Source: Oceanospirillaceae bacterium
GTDB lineage: Bacteria > Pseudomonadota > Gammaproteobacteria > Pseudomonadales > Balneatricaceae
DNA: 64,000 nt
NCBI GenBank assembly: GCA_013215375.1
Contig: JABSRB010000017.1
Coordinates: forward strand, 46,616 to 110,615
Direction: 5' to 3'
The position numbers and the translations under genes are program-made. Of this stretch, positions 33,878 through 42,596 are shown piece after piece; positions within the stretch are counted from its first letter, which is position 1, and the number at the start of each line of letters is the position of its first letter. The notes beneath the pieces are model-generated. The model made no database searches. It worked only from the letters and a program-made list of their open reading frames with translations, and had not been told where the DNA came from.

Positions 33878-33903
33878 AATTACTTATCTAAGTATAAGTA
33901 ATT
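33878..33903. promoter_or_regulatory. Candidate LysR operator (perfect 10-bp inverted repeat)
   Basis: AATTACTTAT-CTAAGT-ATAAGTAATT, 26 bases with perfect arms, in the divergent region between the LysR gene and the transaminase gene. It is close to the LysR start codon, which suits autorepression, and about 80 bases upstream of the transaminase start, which suits activation. Confidence 0.65.
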
Positions 33904-33983
33904 CTATGTTTTTTGATACAAATATTGCGTGCATACTCGCTGCAAATATAAGTGTTTATCCAACAATAATGAAAGGTGTTGTT

Positions 33984-35330
33984 ATGAGTGAGTTTAACCT
34001 ACAAAACTCTGCGGGGTTATCGCGAGCAGAACTAGAAGCCTACTGGATGCCCTATACGGCTAACCGCCAGTTCAAAGCTGATCCTCGAATGATTGTCGAA
34101 GGCCAGGGCTGCTATTTAACCGATGCCAATGGCCGCAAGGTTTTTGATGGTCTATCGGGCCTTTGGACTTGTGGCGCTGGGCATAGCCGAGTAGAGATAG
34201 CTGATGCTGTGTCTAAACAATTGCGCAAGCTCGATTACTCGCCAGCATTTCAACACGGTCATCCTCAAGCCTTTGAGTTGGCGAATCGCATTATCGAATT
34301 GATGCCTAAAGGCTTGGATCATGTATTTTTTACTGATTCGGGTTCAGAGGCAGCCGATACTTCCCTAAAAATTGCTAGGGCTTACTGGCGCAAAAAAGGC
34401 CTTGCGAGCAAAACTAAATTAATTGGCCGAGCTAAAGGTTACCACGGCGTTAACTTCGGCGGTTTTAGTTTAGGTGGCATCGGTGGCAACCGCGCTATGT
34501 TTGGGGAGGGCGTAGACTGTGCGCACTTACCGCACACCTTATTAAAAGAAAATACCTTTACTAAAGGCATGCCACTCACAGGCGCTGAAAAAGCCGATGA
34601 GTTGTTAGAGCTGATTGCCCTACACGACGCCTCTAATATAGCCGCGGTTATTATAGAGCCACTGGCGGGATCTGCTGGCGTGATACCACCACCGGTAGGT
34701 TATTTGCAGCGTTTGCGTGAGATATGTGATACACATAATATTTTACTGATTTTTGATGAAGTAATTACTGCTTTTGGGCGCATGGGTTCTAATACTGGCG
34801 CTGAAGAATTTGGCGTTACTCCCGATTTAATGAATGTGGCTAAACAGTTAACTAACGGTGCTGTTCCTATGGGTGCAGTAATTGCCTCCGCTGAAATTTA
34901 TCAGACTTTCATGGAAACTGGTGGCCCTGATTATGCAGTAGAACTACCGCACGGCTACACTTACTCAGGTCATCCGGTGGCTTGCGCAGCGGCATTGGCG
35001 ACTTTGGATTTACTGGAAAAAGATAAGTTGATTCCCAGAGTAAAAGAGATGAGTCCAGTGTTCGAAGCTGCTCTACACAGCTTAAAGGGAACAGAGCATA
35101 TAACGGATATACGCAATTACGGTTTAGCTGGTGCGTTACAAATAGCCTCCTACCCAGGTGAACCCGCACGTAGACCTTACGAGATCGCAATGAAGTGCTG
35201 GGAAAAAGGCTTTTATGTGCGCTACGGTGGCGACACTATCCAGCTGGGACTACCCTTTATTGTAGAAAACCAGCAGATCGATGATTTGATCAATGCGGTT
35301 GGAGAGTCGATTCGAGAGCTGGATAAATAA
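33984..35330 (+). CDS. Omega-amino acid/beta-alanine:pyruvate transaminase
   Basis: A 448-residue class III PLP-dependent aminotransferase. It moves the amino group of beta-alanine or a similar omega-amine to pyruvate, giving malonate semialdehyde and alanine. Features are YWMPYTANRQF near the N-terminus, FTDSGSEAADTSLKIAR, FDEVITAFGRMG, and the PLP lysine in AKQLTNGAVPMGAV. The start at 33984 has GAAAGG 6-7 bases before it; the frame is open to 33906. The dehydrogenase gene for the next step lies 137 bases downstream. BauA/OapT type is the best fit, but the true amine donor is untested. Confidence 0.9.
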   Translation: MSEFNLQNSAGLSRAELEAYWMPYTANRQFKADPRMIVEGQGCYLTDANGRKVFDGLSGLWTCGAGHSRVEIADAVSKQLRKLDYSPAFQHGHPQAFELANRIIELMPKGLDHVFFTDSGSEAADTSLKIARAYWRKKGLASKTKLIGRAKGYHGVNFGGFSLGGIGGNRAMFGEGVDCAHLPHTLLKENTFTKGMPLTGAEKADELLELIALHDASNIAAVIIEPLAGSAGVIPPPVGYLQRLREICDTHNILLIFDEVITAFGRMGSNTGAEEFGVTPDLMNVAKQLTNGAVPMGAVIASAEIYQTFMETGGPDYAVELPHGYTYSGHPVACAAALATLDLLEKDKLIPRVKEMSPVFEAALHSLKGTEHITDIRNYGLAGALQIASYPGEPARRPYEIAMKCWEKGFYVRYGGDTIQLGLPFIVENQQIDDLINAVGESIRELDK

Positions 35331-35423
35331 ATCAAATATTCTATTTGTTTTATAGTTAGAATATATATGTTATTTTATGATTATAAAAATTTCCAGTTAA
35401 AGACGATAGTAAATTATCCTTAT

Positions 35424-35443
35424 AAAACGTGAGCGCGTTTTTT
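35424..35443 (+). terminator. Weak stem-loop with T-run before mmsA
   Basis: AAAACG-TGAGCG-CGTTTT followed by two further T, in the gap between the transaminase and dehydrogenase genes. It may be a partial terminator that lowers read-through into mmsA. Confidence 0.35.
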
Positions 35444-35467
35444 AATTAAGTATTTAGAGGTATTTAA

Positions 35468-36958
35468 ATGAACACTATAGGGCACATGATCAATGGTGAA
35501 AGCGTCAGCACGGGCGAGCGTTTTCAAGATGTATTTAATCCATCCACTGGAGAGGTGAGCAAGCAAGTTATACTCGCCAGTAAAGAGACCGTTGAGCAGG
35601 CAATAGCAGCTGCCCAAGCGGCATTCCCAGCATGGCGAAATACGCCAGTGGCAAAACGCGCTCGAGTAATGTTCAAGTTCAAACAGTTACTAGAAGATAA
35701 CGCCGATAAGATCTGCCAATTAATAGGTGAAGAGCACGGTAAAATCTCCCACGATGCGATGGGCGAGTTACAGCGCGGTATCGAAAATGTTGAATACGCT
35801 TGTTACGCGCCTGAGTTATTAAAAGGTGAGCACAGTAAAAATGTTGGCCCAAATATCGATTCTTGGAGTGAGTTCCAGCCATTAGGTGTAGTGGCGGGCA
35901 TTACCCCGTTTAACTTCCCAGCGATGGTGCCGCTGTGGATGTACCCAATGGCCATCGTCTGTGGCAACTGTTTTATTCTGAAGCCTTCAGAGCGCGACCC
36001 TAGCTCAACCTTATTTATCGCACAATTACTTGAGGAAGCAGGTTTACCAAAAGGCGTAATGAATGTGGTCAATGGCGATAAAGTGGCTGTTGATACTTTA
36101 TTGCATGATGAGCGGGTGATGGCGGTGAGTTTTGTCGGCTCAACGCCGATTGCTGAATACATTTACACCACTGCGAGTGCCAATGGCAAACGTTGTCAGG
36201 CATTGGGCGGTGCTAAAAACCATGCGATCATTATGCCGGATGCAGATATGGATAACGCGGCATCGGCGCTTATCGGCGCGGCATTTGGCTCCTCTGGCGA
36301 GCGTTGCATGGCGCTTTCTTGTGTCGTAGCGGTTGGTGATAGCGCGGCGGATCAGTTAATTGCCAAGCTAACTAAAGAAATGAAGAACCTAAAAGTAGGT
36401 GCCTACACGGACAGCAGCAATGACTTTGGTCCGGTGATCACTAAAGCGCACCAAGATAAAGTTAACGGCTACATTACCAGTGCAGAAAATGATGGCGCCA
36501 CTATTGTTGTCGATGGTCGCAACCCAGAAGTAGCAGGCTACGCTAATGGCTATTACGTCGGTGGCACCTTGATAGACAATGTGACAGCAGACATGAGTAG
36601 CTATAAAGAAGAAATCTTTGGCCCTGTATTGCAAGTGGTACGGGTTAATACCATGCAAGAGGCAATGCAGCTCATTGACGATCACGAATACGGTAACGGT
36701 ACTTGCATCTTTACCCGTGACGGCGAGGCGGCGCGTTACTTCAGTGACAACATTAAAGTGGGCATGGTAGGTATTAACGTACCGCTACCGGTCCCTGTTT
36801 CTTACCACAGCTTTGGCGGCTGGAAACGCTCACTGTTTGGCGATCTACACGCTTACGGCCCCGATGCAGTACGTTTTTACACTAAACGTAAAACCATCAC
36901 TCAGCGCTGGCCTTCAGCGGGTGTACGCGAGGGAGCGCAGTTCGCTTTTCCATCGTAA
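35468..36958 (+). CDS. mmsA: CoA-acylating methylmalonate/malonate semialdehyde dehydrogenase
   Basis: A 496-residue aldehyde dehydrogenase that converts malonate semialdehyde to acetyl-CoA, or methylmalonate semialdehyde to propionyl-CoA, with NAD. Features are FNFPAMVPLWMYPMAIVCGN, FVGSTPIAEYIY, the catalytic Cys in GSSGERCMAL, and the family ending FYTKRKTITQRWP. Length matches MmsA/IolA. With the transaminase upstream it completes a beta-alanine to acetyl-CoA route. AGAGG precedes the ATG. A strong terminator follows. Confidence 0.94.
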   Translation: MNTIGHMINGESVSTGERFQDVFNPSTGEVSKQVILASKETVEQAIAAAQAAFPAWRNTPVAKRARVMFKFKQLLEDNADKICQLIGEEHGKISHDAMGELQRGIENVEYACYAPELLKGEHSKNVGPNIDSWSEFQPLGVVAGITPFNFPAMVPLWMYPMAIVCGNCFILKPSERDPSSTLFIAQLLEEAGLPKGVMNVVNGDKVAVDTLLHDERVMAVSFVGSTPIAEYIYTTASANGKRCQALGGAKNHAIIMPDADMDNAASALIGAAFGSSGERCMALSCVVAVGDSAADQLIAKLTKEMKNLKVGAYTDSSNDFGPVITKAHQDKVNGYITSAENDGATIVVDGRNPEVAGYANGYYVGGTLIDNVTADMSSYKEEIFGPVLQVVRVNTMQEAMQLIDDHEYGNGTCIFTRDGEAARYFSDNIKVGMVGINVPLPVPVSYHSFGGWKRSLFGDLHAYGPDAVRFYTKRKTITQRWPSAGVREGAQFAFPS

Positions 36959-36974
36959 ATTAAGTTTGATCGAG

Positions 36975-37001
36975 AAGCCGCTTTTATAGCGGCTTTTTTT
37001 T
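36975..37001 (+). terminator. Rho-independent terminator after mmsA
   Basis: AAGCCGCT-TTTAT-AGCGGCTT followed by a run of T. The stem is perfect and the poly-T tail begins within the arm. Confidence 0.9.
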
Positions 37002-37160
37002 GTCTAGACGATGATGAGCTTGGTATTTATGAGACTTAGCTTATGTTTTATTTTAAATACAAATATTAGGTAAGTTTTGCGGCAGGGTTAGGTAAAAGTA
37101 TGATTCTTTTTGACAATTTATTGTGATTAAATCCGTTCATATTTTGTTAAGGAATGACTT

Positions 37161-38735
37161 ATGTGTTTGAATTTATCTTTTAAGGCAGGCTTGTTAGCCT
37201 TTATGTTGCTTTCGTTAAGTGCTTGTAACAGTGGCGGGTCTGATGAAGTTGTTGATCTAGGGCTTGATAGTGGCAGGTCTGAAGAAGGAGGGATCGACTG
37301 GGAAACTATTGATACCTGGAAGGCTGATGTTTTTTATTCATCCGGTTATTATTCTGGCTATTGTAGTGCTGATAATTGGGGAGCCTTTTATGAAAAAATG
37401 TGGTTACGTGCTTGGAGTGATGAAACTTATCTTTGGTACGATGAAATACATGATGAGAATCCTAAATATTACAGTTTAGTTGATTACTTTACGCACTTAA
37501 AAACTGATGCCGTCACCGCTACGGGTAACGATAAGGACCAGTACCACTTTAGTATGGATTCATATGAGTACTTTATCTTGTCTAACTATGGAGAAGATGT
37601 GGGTTATGGGCTAAATGTACTCATACAAAATGAAAGTAGTACGACAGATAGAGCAACAACCGTCTCTTATGTTGAGCCAAACTCACCTGCCAGTTTGCTT
37701 GGAATTCAACGCGGGGCATCTATCGTAACAATTGATGGTGTTTCTATGCAGTACGCATCCACTACTGCGGAATTAGAGGCGCTAAGGAATGGTATGTTTC
37801 CCAGCACCAGCGGTAAGAGTACGGAATTTGAAATTTTAGATCAGGGTAGCTCACAAACACGCACTGTTACTTTAACCTCACAATATGTAGAGATAAACCC
37901 GGTGCTCAATACCAAAGTTGTTGATAATGGCGGCACCAAAGTTGGTTACTTGCAATTTAATTCGCATATGGCGAGCGCTGAATCTTTGCTGATTGATTCA
38001 ATTGAGGAGTTGAAGGCGCAACAAGTAACGGAATTAGTGTTGAATGTTAGGTATAACGGTGGCGGACTCTTATCCATTGCCAGTCAATTGAGTTATATGC
38101 TGGCAGGCACGAAAACAGTAGGTAAAGTGTTTGAACAACTAACCTTTAATGATAAGTATCCTACTATTAACCCGATCACTGGTGATGCATTAGAGCCAAT
38201 ATCCTTTATAAACACCGCTGAGGGTGTGCAGTTACCTACATTAAATTTAGACAGAGTGTATGTATTAACCACCCAAGATACTTGCTCTGCGAGTGAATCT
38301 ATTATCAACGGTCTGCGCGGCATTGACGTGGAGGTAATTCAAATAGGTGCAGCGACTTGTGGTAAACCTTATGGTTTTTATCCCACCAATAACTGTGACA
38401 TTACCTATTTTACAGTACAGTTTAAAGGTGCGAATCATAAGGGTTTTGGGGATTATGCAGATGGCTTTTCTCCTAGTCAGACACCCACCCTCGACTCTGA
38501 TGTTCTCGGCTGTCCAGTTATGGATGATTTGACTAAAATGTTGGGGAATACCAGTGAAAGTATGTTTGCAACGGCTTTGCATCACCAGAAATATGGAGCT
38601 TGCCCTGTCACTATTAACGCTTTTGGACAATCGTCAAATAGTGTAAGCATTAAGCGCAATGAAGGGTATGGTTCCAATTTTAATGACCTTAGGCCAGCGG
38701 CGCTGGTGAGAGGTAATAAAATTATAAACCCTTAA
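37161..38735 (+). CDS. S41-family peptidase, lipoprotein
   Basis: A 524-residue C-terminal-processing-peptidase-like protein. A lipoprotein signal peptide ends in the lipobox LSAC (Cys22), so the protein is membrane-anchored facing the periplasm or exterior. A PDZ domain (about residues 150-235) contains VEPNSPASLLGIQRGASIV, and the peptidase domain follows with the Ser region TCSASESIINGLRG. Several Cys residues in the C-terminal half could form disulfides. It stands alone after a strong terminator. The substrate is unknown; similar proteins occur widely in marine gammaproteobacteria. Confidence 0.85.
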   Translation: MCLNLSFKAGLLAFMLLSLSACNSGGSDEVVDLGLDSGRSEEGGIDWETIDTWKADVFYSSGYYSGYCSADNWGAFYEKMWLRAWSDETYLWYDEIHDENPKYYSLVDYFTHLKTDAVTATGNDKDQYHFSMDSYEYFILSNYGEDVGYGLNVLIQNESSTTDRATTVSYVEPNSPASLLGIQRGASIVTIDGVSMQYASTTAELEALRNGMFPSTSGKSTEFEILDQGSSQTRTVTLTSQYVEINPVLNTKVVDNGGTKVGYLQFNSHMASAESLLIDSIEELKAQQVTELVLNVRYNGGGLLSIASQLSYMLAGTKTVGKVFEQLTFNDKYPTINPITGDALEPISFINTAEGVQLPTLNLDRVYVLTTQDTCSASESIINGLRGIDVEVIQIGAATCGKPYGFYPTNNCDITYFTVQFKGANHKGFGDYADGFSPSQTPTLDSDVLGCPVMDDLTKMLGNTSESMFATALHHQKYGACPVTINAFGQSSNSVSIKRNEGYGSNFNDLRPAALVRGNKIINP

Positions 38736-38908
38736 CGTTTTTCTTTCTAAGCATGTATTGTTACCTATAAATTCGCATTAAAAGAGACGGCGAGTTGTCG
38801 GTTGCTGGTAATGGTTATCAGCAGCGCTACTCTTGCTTTATCAGTGGAATTTATTTGATCGAACAAGTGTTTTGTTTGCTGATGGCTCATAATAACCTTT
38901 GTTTTTAT

Positions 38909-40702
38909 TCAACTCGTTGTATTGATGCTTTCAATCTTTTTGCCTGAATTTTGCCGCCAGTAGCCAAAATTGTTTTTACCCGATTTTTTTACGTTGTACA
39001 TCGCAATATCCGCATTTTTTAATAATATTAGGGCATCTTTGGCATCGTCGGGGAACACCGACATACCGATACTGAAGGTAATGGGGAGTTTCTGAGCAGG
39101 TAAGCTTTGCACGATGTCGTTGGCAATGGGCGAGATATCTTCGATGTCGTGAATGTAGGGAAATATAATGATGAATTCATCGCCGCCAATGCGTGCCACG
39201 ATATCTTTCTCGCGGACACAAGCGCTTAAATGATCGGCGATGTTGCACAATGTTTTGTCGCCTATGTGGTGACCGTATGCATCGTTAATTTGTTTGAAAT
39301 TATCTAAATCAATAAACATTAGTACGAGTTTAGAGAGATCTCCGGCGGAATCTTCCATCAATAACTGCAGATGCTCCATTGCGTACTTGCGTGTATAGAG
39401 CCCGGTGAGCGCGTCCAAATTGGCTATTTTACTCAACTCATTTTTTAATTGTTCTCGCTCAATGGCATTTTTCTTAAAAATAACCATCGCCTCAGCCATT
39501 TTACCTACTTCGTCTTGGCGCTCGTTGACCGAAATATTGATATCCAAGTCATTGTCGGAGAGTCTCTTCATCATTTTGGTCATAGCGACTATGGGTTTGG
39601 ATATGTCTGATGAGAGTAAATAGCCAAAAATAAAGATTACAAAAGTTATTAACAAGCCGCTAATTAGTAAAAATCGGCTCATGTCATAGACGGGTTTTAA
39701 TACTTCAGCTGCATCTATTTCTGCCAGCATTGCCCATTTCATCGAAAGCACGCTGAAAGGGACAAAACTTGAGTAAACTGGTACTTTACGATAATCACGA
39801 ATCACACCAAAGCCTGTTTCGCCCTGCAATGCGCGCTGTACTGATAAGGTATCTACACGAGTGGTTAAAATGCTCCTATCTTGAAAAAATCGGGAGTTAG
39901 AACGCATTAAAAGATCGGGACCTACCACATAGGTTTCCCCCGTCTCTCCCATGCCAGCAGTGACTTGCATGATCTTGTCGATAGGCTCAATCGGTAGTTG
40001 TAAAATTATAGCGCCTAAATAATGACTACGTTGATCAAAAATAGCGGTACCAATAAAGCTGGCAGGTTTGTTATCACTTGGCTGGTAGGGAGAGAAATCC
40101 GAAATATGTGTTTTCCCGGTTAAGGGTGCGTCATTGATGCGGCGAAATAACTCCGCCAAATTGGTTTTTTTCCAAAGCCCTGTGAGCAAGTTGGTGGCAA
40201 AATCTGGCTCTTTTTGTACGGAGTAAAGCAAGTCGCCGTTGCGGTTAATTAAAAACAGATCATAGTAAGATTCTGTGTCTATTACACTGCTGAGTAAAGG
40301 ATGAATCTGTTGATGTAGCTGACTGTATTGGCTGTTATCAGGGGCGGTTAAAAAAGCACTTCTACGCCCTTTCGGGTAAGGGTTTTGGTGGATATAAAGC
40401 TGTTGTAAATGTTGGCTTTGATTTGTACCTAAGTCATCCCAAGCTTCGCTGAAGCTTTTCAATGAATCAATAATCAGTGGACTTTTTGCATGAAAGGTTA
40501 CCTGATGAATGATAGTGTCGAAATACTGCACTAGAGCAGATTTACGTGAGGCTAACAGCGACTTTAAGTTGTCCCTGGCTGTTTGCTCCATACTATCGGC
40601 GGTTTTGTTATAGGCAATGAGCCCTGTTGCCATGGCAGAAAACAGCGCGAAGGTGATCATAACTAAGGGGAATTTTTTGGTTATTTGAATATCTTTAAGC
40701 AT
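38909..40702 (-). CDS. Diguanylate cyclase with periplasmic Cache sensor and HAMP
   Basis: A 597-residue membrane receptor making c-di-GMP. There is an N-terminal helix (about 11-31), a periplasmic double-Cache-like sensor (about 40-330), a second helix (about 343-365), a HAMP segment (about 366-420) and a GGDEF domain. The active site is RIGGDEF, with an RxxD inhibitory site (REKD) five residues before it. From the HAMP end onward it is clearly paralogous to the truncated gene at 1-591. The ligand is unknown; Cache domains of this type usually bind small organic acids or amino acids. Confidence 0.92.
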   Translation of the reverse strand: MLKDIQITKKFPLVMITFALFSAMATGLIAYNKTADSMEQTARDNLKSLLASRKSALVQYFDTIIHQVTFHAKSPLIIDSLKSFSEAWDDLGTNQSQHLQQLYIHQNPYPKGRRSAFLTAPDNSQYSQLHQQIHPLLSSVIDTESYYDLFLINRNGDLLYSVQKEPDFATNLLTGLWKKTNLAELFRRINDAPLTGKTHISDFSPYQPSDNKPASFIGTAIFDQRSHYLGAIILQLPIEPIDKIMQVTAGMGETGETYVVGPDLLMRSNSRFFQDRSILTTRVDTLSVQRALQGETGFGVIRDYRKVPVYSSFVPFSVLSMKWAMLAEIDAAEVLKPVYDMSRFLLISGLLITFVIFIFGYLLSSDISKPIVAMTKMMKRLSDNDLDINISVNERQDEVGKMAEAMVIFKKNAIEREQLKNELSKIANLDALTGLYTRKYAMEHLQLLMEDSAGDLSKLVLMFIDLDNFKQINDAYGHHIGDKTLCNIADHLSACVREKDIVARIGGDEFIIIFPYIHDIEDISPIANDIVQSLPAQKLPITFSIGMSVFPDDAKDALILLKNADIAMYNVKKSGKNNFGYWRQNSGKKIESINTTS

Positions 40703-41134
40703 ACATTAACTATAGTAGAAGATTTTTTAAATTCACTGTTAGTCTTCAATCACATGTTTAAATGGAGGTTTTTTGAAGGTATTGACGGCTGATAAATATG
40801 CCAATTCAATACCGCTTTCATTCAGTGACACTATATTTTAATAGAGTCTAAGGTGTTTGAATCCTTCACCGCTAAGATACTCAACGGGTGTATTCCAACC
40901 CCCTGCTACAAAGGTGGAATTACTCAGTAATGGTAAAACTTGTTTCATAAAGAGTCGTGAAAAATTTGGTCTTTATGCAGTCACGGGGATTAAATGTAGT
41001 CCCTTAAAACAAACAACTATCTCATCTACATAGAAATATTATCAGTTACCTTGCTTCTATTCGCTGCATTTGAGAATATTCGTGCAAAAATGCGGTAGAT
41101 TTAAGAGTATCGCAATATTTATATAAGGTAGCGA
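40703..41134. other. Intergenic region with a possible gene remnant
   Basis: A 432-base AT-rich gap between divergent genes. Apart from the small minus-strand frame at 40838-40948 and the presumed promoters of its two flanking genes, I see nothing in it. Confidence 0.4.
40838..40948 (-). pseudogene. Possible remnant or very small ORF (36 codons)
   Basis: A minus-strand frame encoding 36 residues that begin MKQVLPLLSNSTFVAGGWNT. The composition looks protein-like, and the frame stays open for 8 codons before the Met. There is no ribosome binding site. I do not recognise the family. It could be the tail of a lost gene or chance. Confidence 0.2.
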
Positions 41135-42094
41135 ATGCTTAAAAATCTAATAAAAATCGATTTGGCTAAAAATCAAAAGCTGTTTTTTTACATAAAGAGC
41201 GTGAGTTATTTTCTAGCACCGAAGAGTTATTATCAATTTAGAAAAACTCAATTACTCAATTACTTTGCATCTATAAATGATCTTGAATATGTTAATTCCA
41301 GAGTCAGTTACTATAATAAGCTCGATGAAAAATATGCGTTAAGTGTTGAATTTGAGACTATTAATCAATTTTTAAAGAGTAAAAAAAAGACTTACTTTTT
41401 TGACCTTTTTCAGGTGGTAAGCCTTTATGACATACAAAGTAAGATTGCTTACCTATTTGGTGATAAGACTCACATTCCCTCTATCCCTACGTTTATAAAA
41501 TCACGGCCAATTGCTGGTAATAATAAAAACTCAGTGCTGCTTAAACTCAACAAAGTCAGACATTTTATCTTTGTTAATGATGTTATAGATTACCAAGATA
41601 AAAAGAACATGTTGGTGTGGAGGGGCAAAGTTCATCAGGAACATCGGCGTGTTTTGATGACTAACTTTTTTGATCATGAACTGTTTGATATCGGCGAGAC
41701 TAACACTAAACGCAAGACAGAACACTGGCAAAAAAAACGCATGAGCTTGAAAGAACAACTCGCTTTTAAATTTATATTATCAATTGAAGGCAATGATGTC
41801 GCATCCAATTTAAAGTGGGCAATGTCATCCAACTCTTTAGTGTTAATGACCAAGCCCAAGTATGAAACTTGGTTTATGGAAGGTACATTAATTGAGAATC
41901 ATCATTATGTGTTATTAAAAGATGATTACTCCGATGTTGATGAAAAAATACAATACTACATAGATAATGTTAGTGAAGCTCAAGGGATTTTAGACAATGC
42001 GCACGCTTATGTTGAGCAGTTCAAAAATGGGCCAAGGGAGGAGTTAATTGCTTATTTGGTGGTTGATAAGTATTTAAAGTTGCAGCAGTTATAA
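41135..42094 (+). CDS. Glycosyltransferase family 90 (CAP10/LpsA-like) protein
   Basis: A 319-residue cytoplasmic glycosyltransferase-like protein. The C-terminal half carries the GT90 signature (FILSIEGNDVASNLKWAMSS, then SLVLMTKPKYETWFMEGTL), as in Haemophilus LpsA and fungal CAP10. The middle holds a predicted acceptor or nucleotide region with NMLVWRGKVHQEHRR. A role in lipopolysaccharide outer core or capsule decoration is likely. No other glycan genes lie nearby. Its codon use is more AT-rich and lysine-rich than its neighbours, which suggests transfer. Confidence 0.8.
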   Translation: MLKNLIKIDLAKNQKLFFYIKSVSYFLAPKSYYQFRKTQLLNYFASINDLEYVNSRVSYYNKLDEKYALSVEFETINQFLKSKKKTYFFDLFQVVSLYDIQSKIAYLFGDKTHIPSIPTFIKSRPIAGNNKNSVLLKLNKVRHFIFVNDVIDYQDKKNMLVWRGKVHQEHRRVLMTNFFDHELFDIGETNTKRKTEHWQKKRMSLKEQLAFKFILSIEGNDVASNLKWAMSSNSLVLMTKPKYETWFMEGTLIENHHYVLLKDDYSDVDEKIQYYIDNVSEAQGILDNAHAYVEQFKNGPREELIAYLVVDKYLKLQQL

Positions 42095-42146
42095 GCTTAA
42101 GAAGTTTCAGCATAACCTAATCGCTATGCTGTGTACTTTTCGATAA

Positions 42147-42596
42147 TCAACGGTGCATTCTTACATGCAAATCAGCATGAAAGATAACGGCTAGTTGTTG
42201 CGCATTTATTACTGTCACTGAAAGCGTGACCCTTGCCTTGCCTTTAGAGGCTAATTGTTCTAACAAATTTGCCGTTTGCTGCGCGGTTATTGGCGCCTTC
42301 GCAGTGATTTCACCCTGCACCGGTTTTAAGTATTCAATACTGGCTTTAGCCATTACTAGTGAGCATTTTTTTGGCAGTTTTGAGTAAGTGAGTCCCCAAG
42401 CTGCTAGCGTGCAAATTGAATATATGGAGCCTGCAAAGGCGGTATTGTGTACATTAATGTTCTCATTGGCTCCGCCCGACACGGTTATTTGCTGCGCAGT
42501 TAATTGCTGCACTCTGAAATCCATTTGAGCACTTATCGGAATGCCGTTTCGAATAGCATTTTCTAGCTCTATGGCTTGCAACATGGGTGGACTCAC
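42147..42596 (-). CDS. Thioesterase-fold (YiiD C-terminal domain-like) protein
   Basis: A 149-residue hotdog-fold protein related to the C-terminal thioesterase domain of YiiD. The key segment is NVHNTAFAGSIYSICTLAAWG, followed by strands with AKASIEYLKPVQG. Its start overlaps the matB stop by four bases (ATGA), so it is translated with the malonyl-CoA synthetase. It may hydrolyse surplus malonyl-CoA or other acyl-CoA. The function is inferred, not known. Confidence 0.75.
   Translation of the reverse strand: MSPPMLQAIELENAIRNGIPISAQMDFRVQQLTAQQITVSGGANENINVHNTAFAGSIYSICTLAAWGLTYSKLPKKCSLVMAKASIEYLKPVQGEITAKAPITAQQTANLLEQLASKGKARVTLSVTVINAQQLAVIFHADLHVRMHR

Noticed and set aside
35803..36162. 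Minus-strand frame of 119 codons inside mmsA
   Set aside because: Shadow of the dehydrogenase coding sequence.
38265..38630. Minus-strand frame of 121 codons inside the S41 peptidase gene
   Set aside because: Antisense to a conserved domain, with no ribosome site and no recognisable motif.
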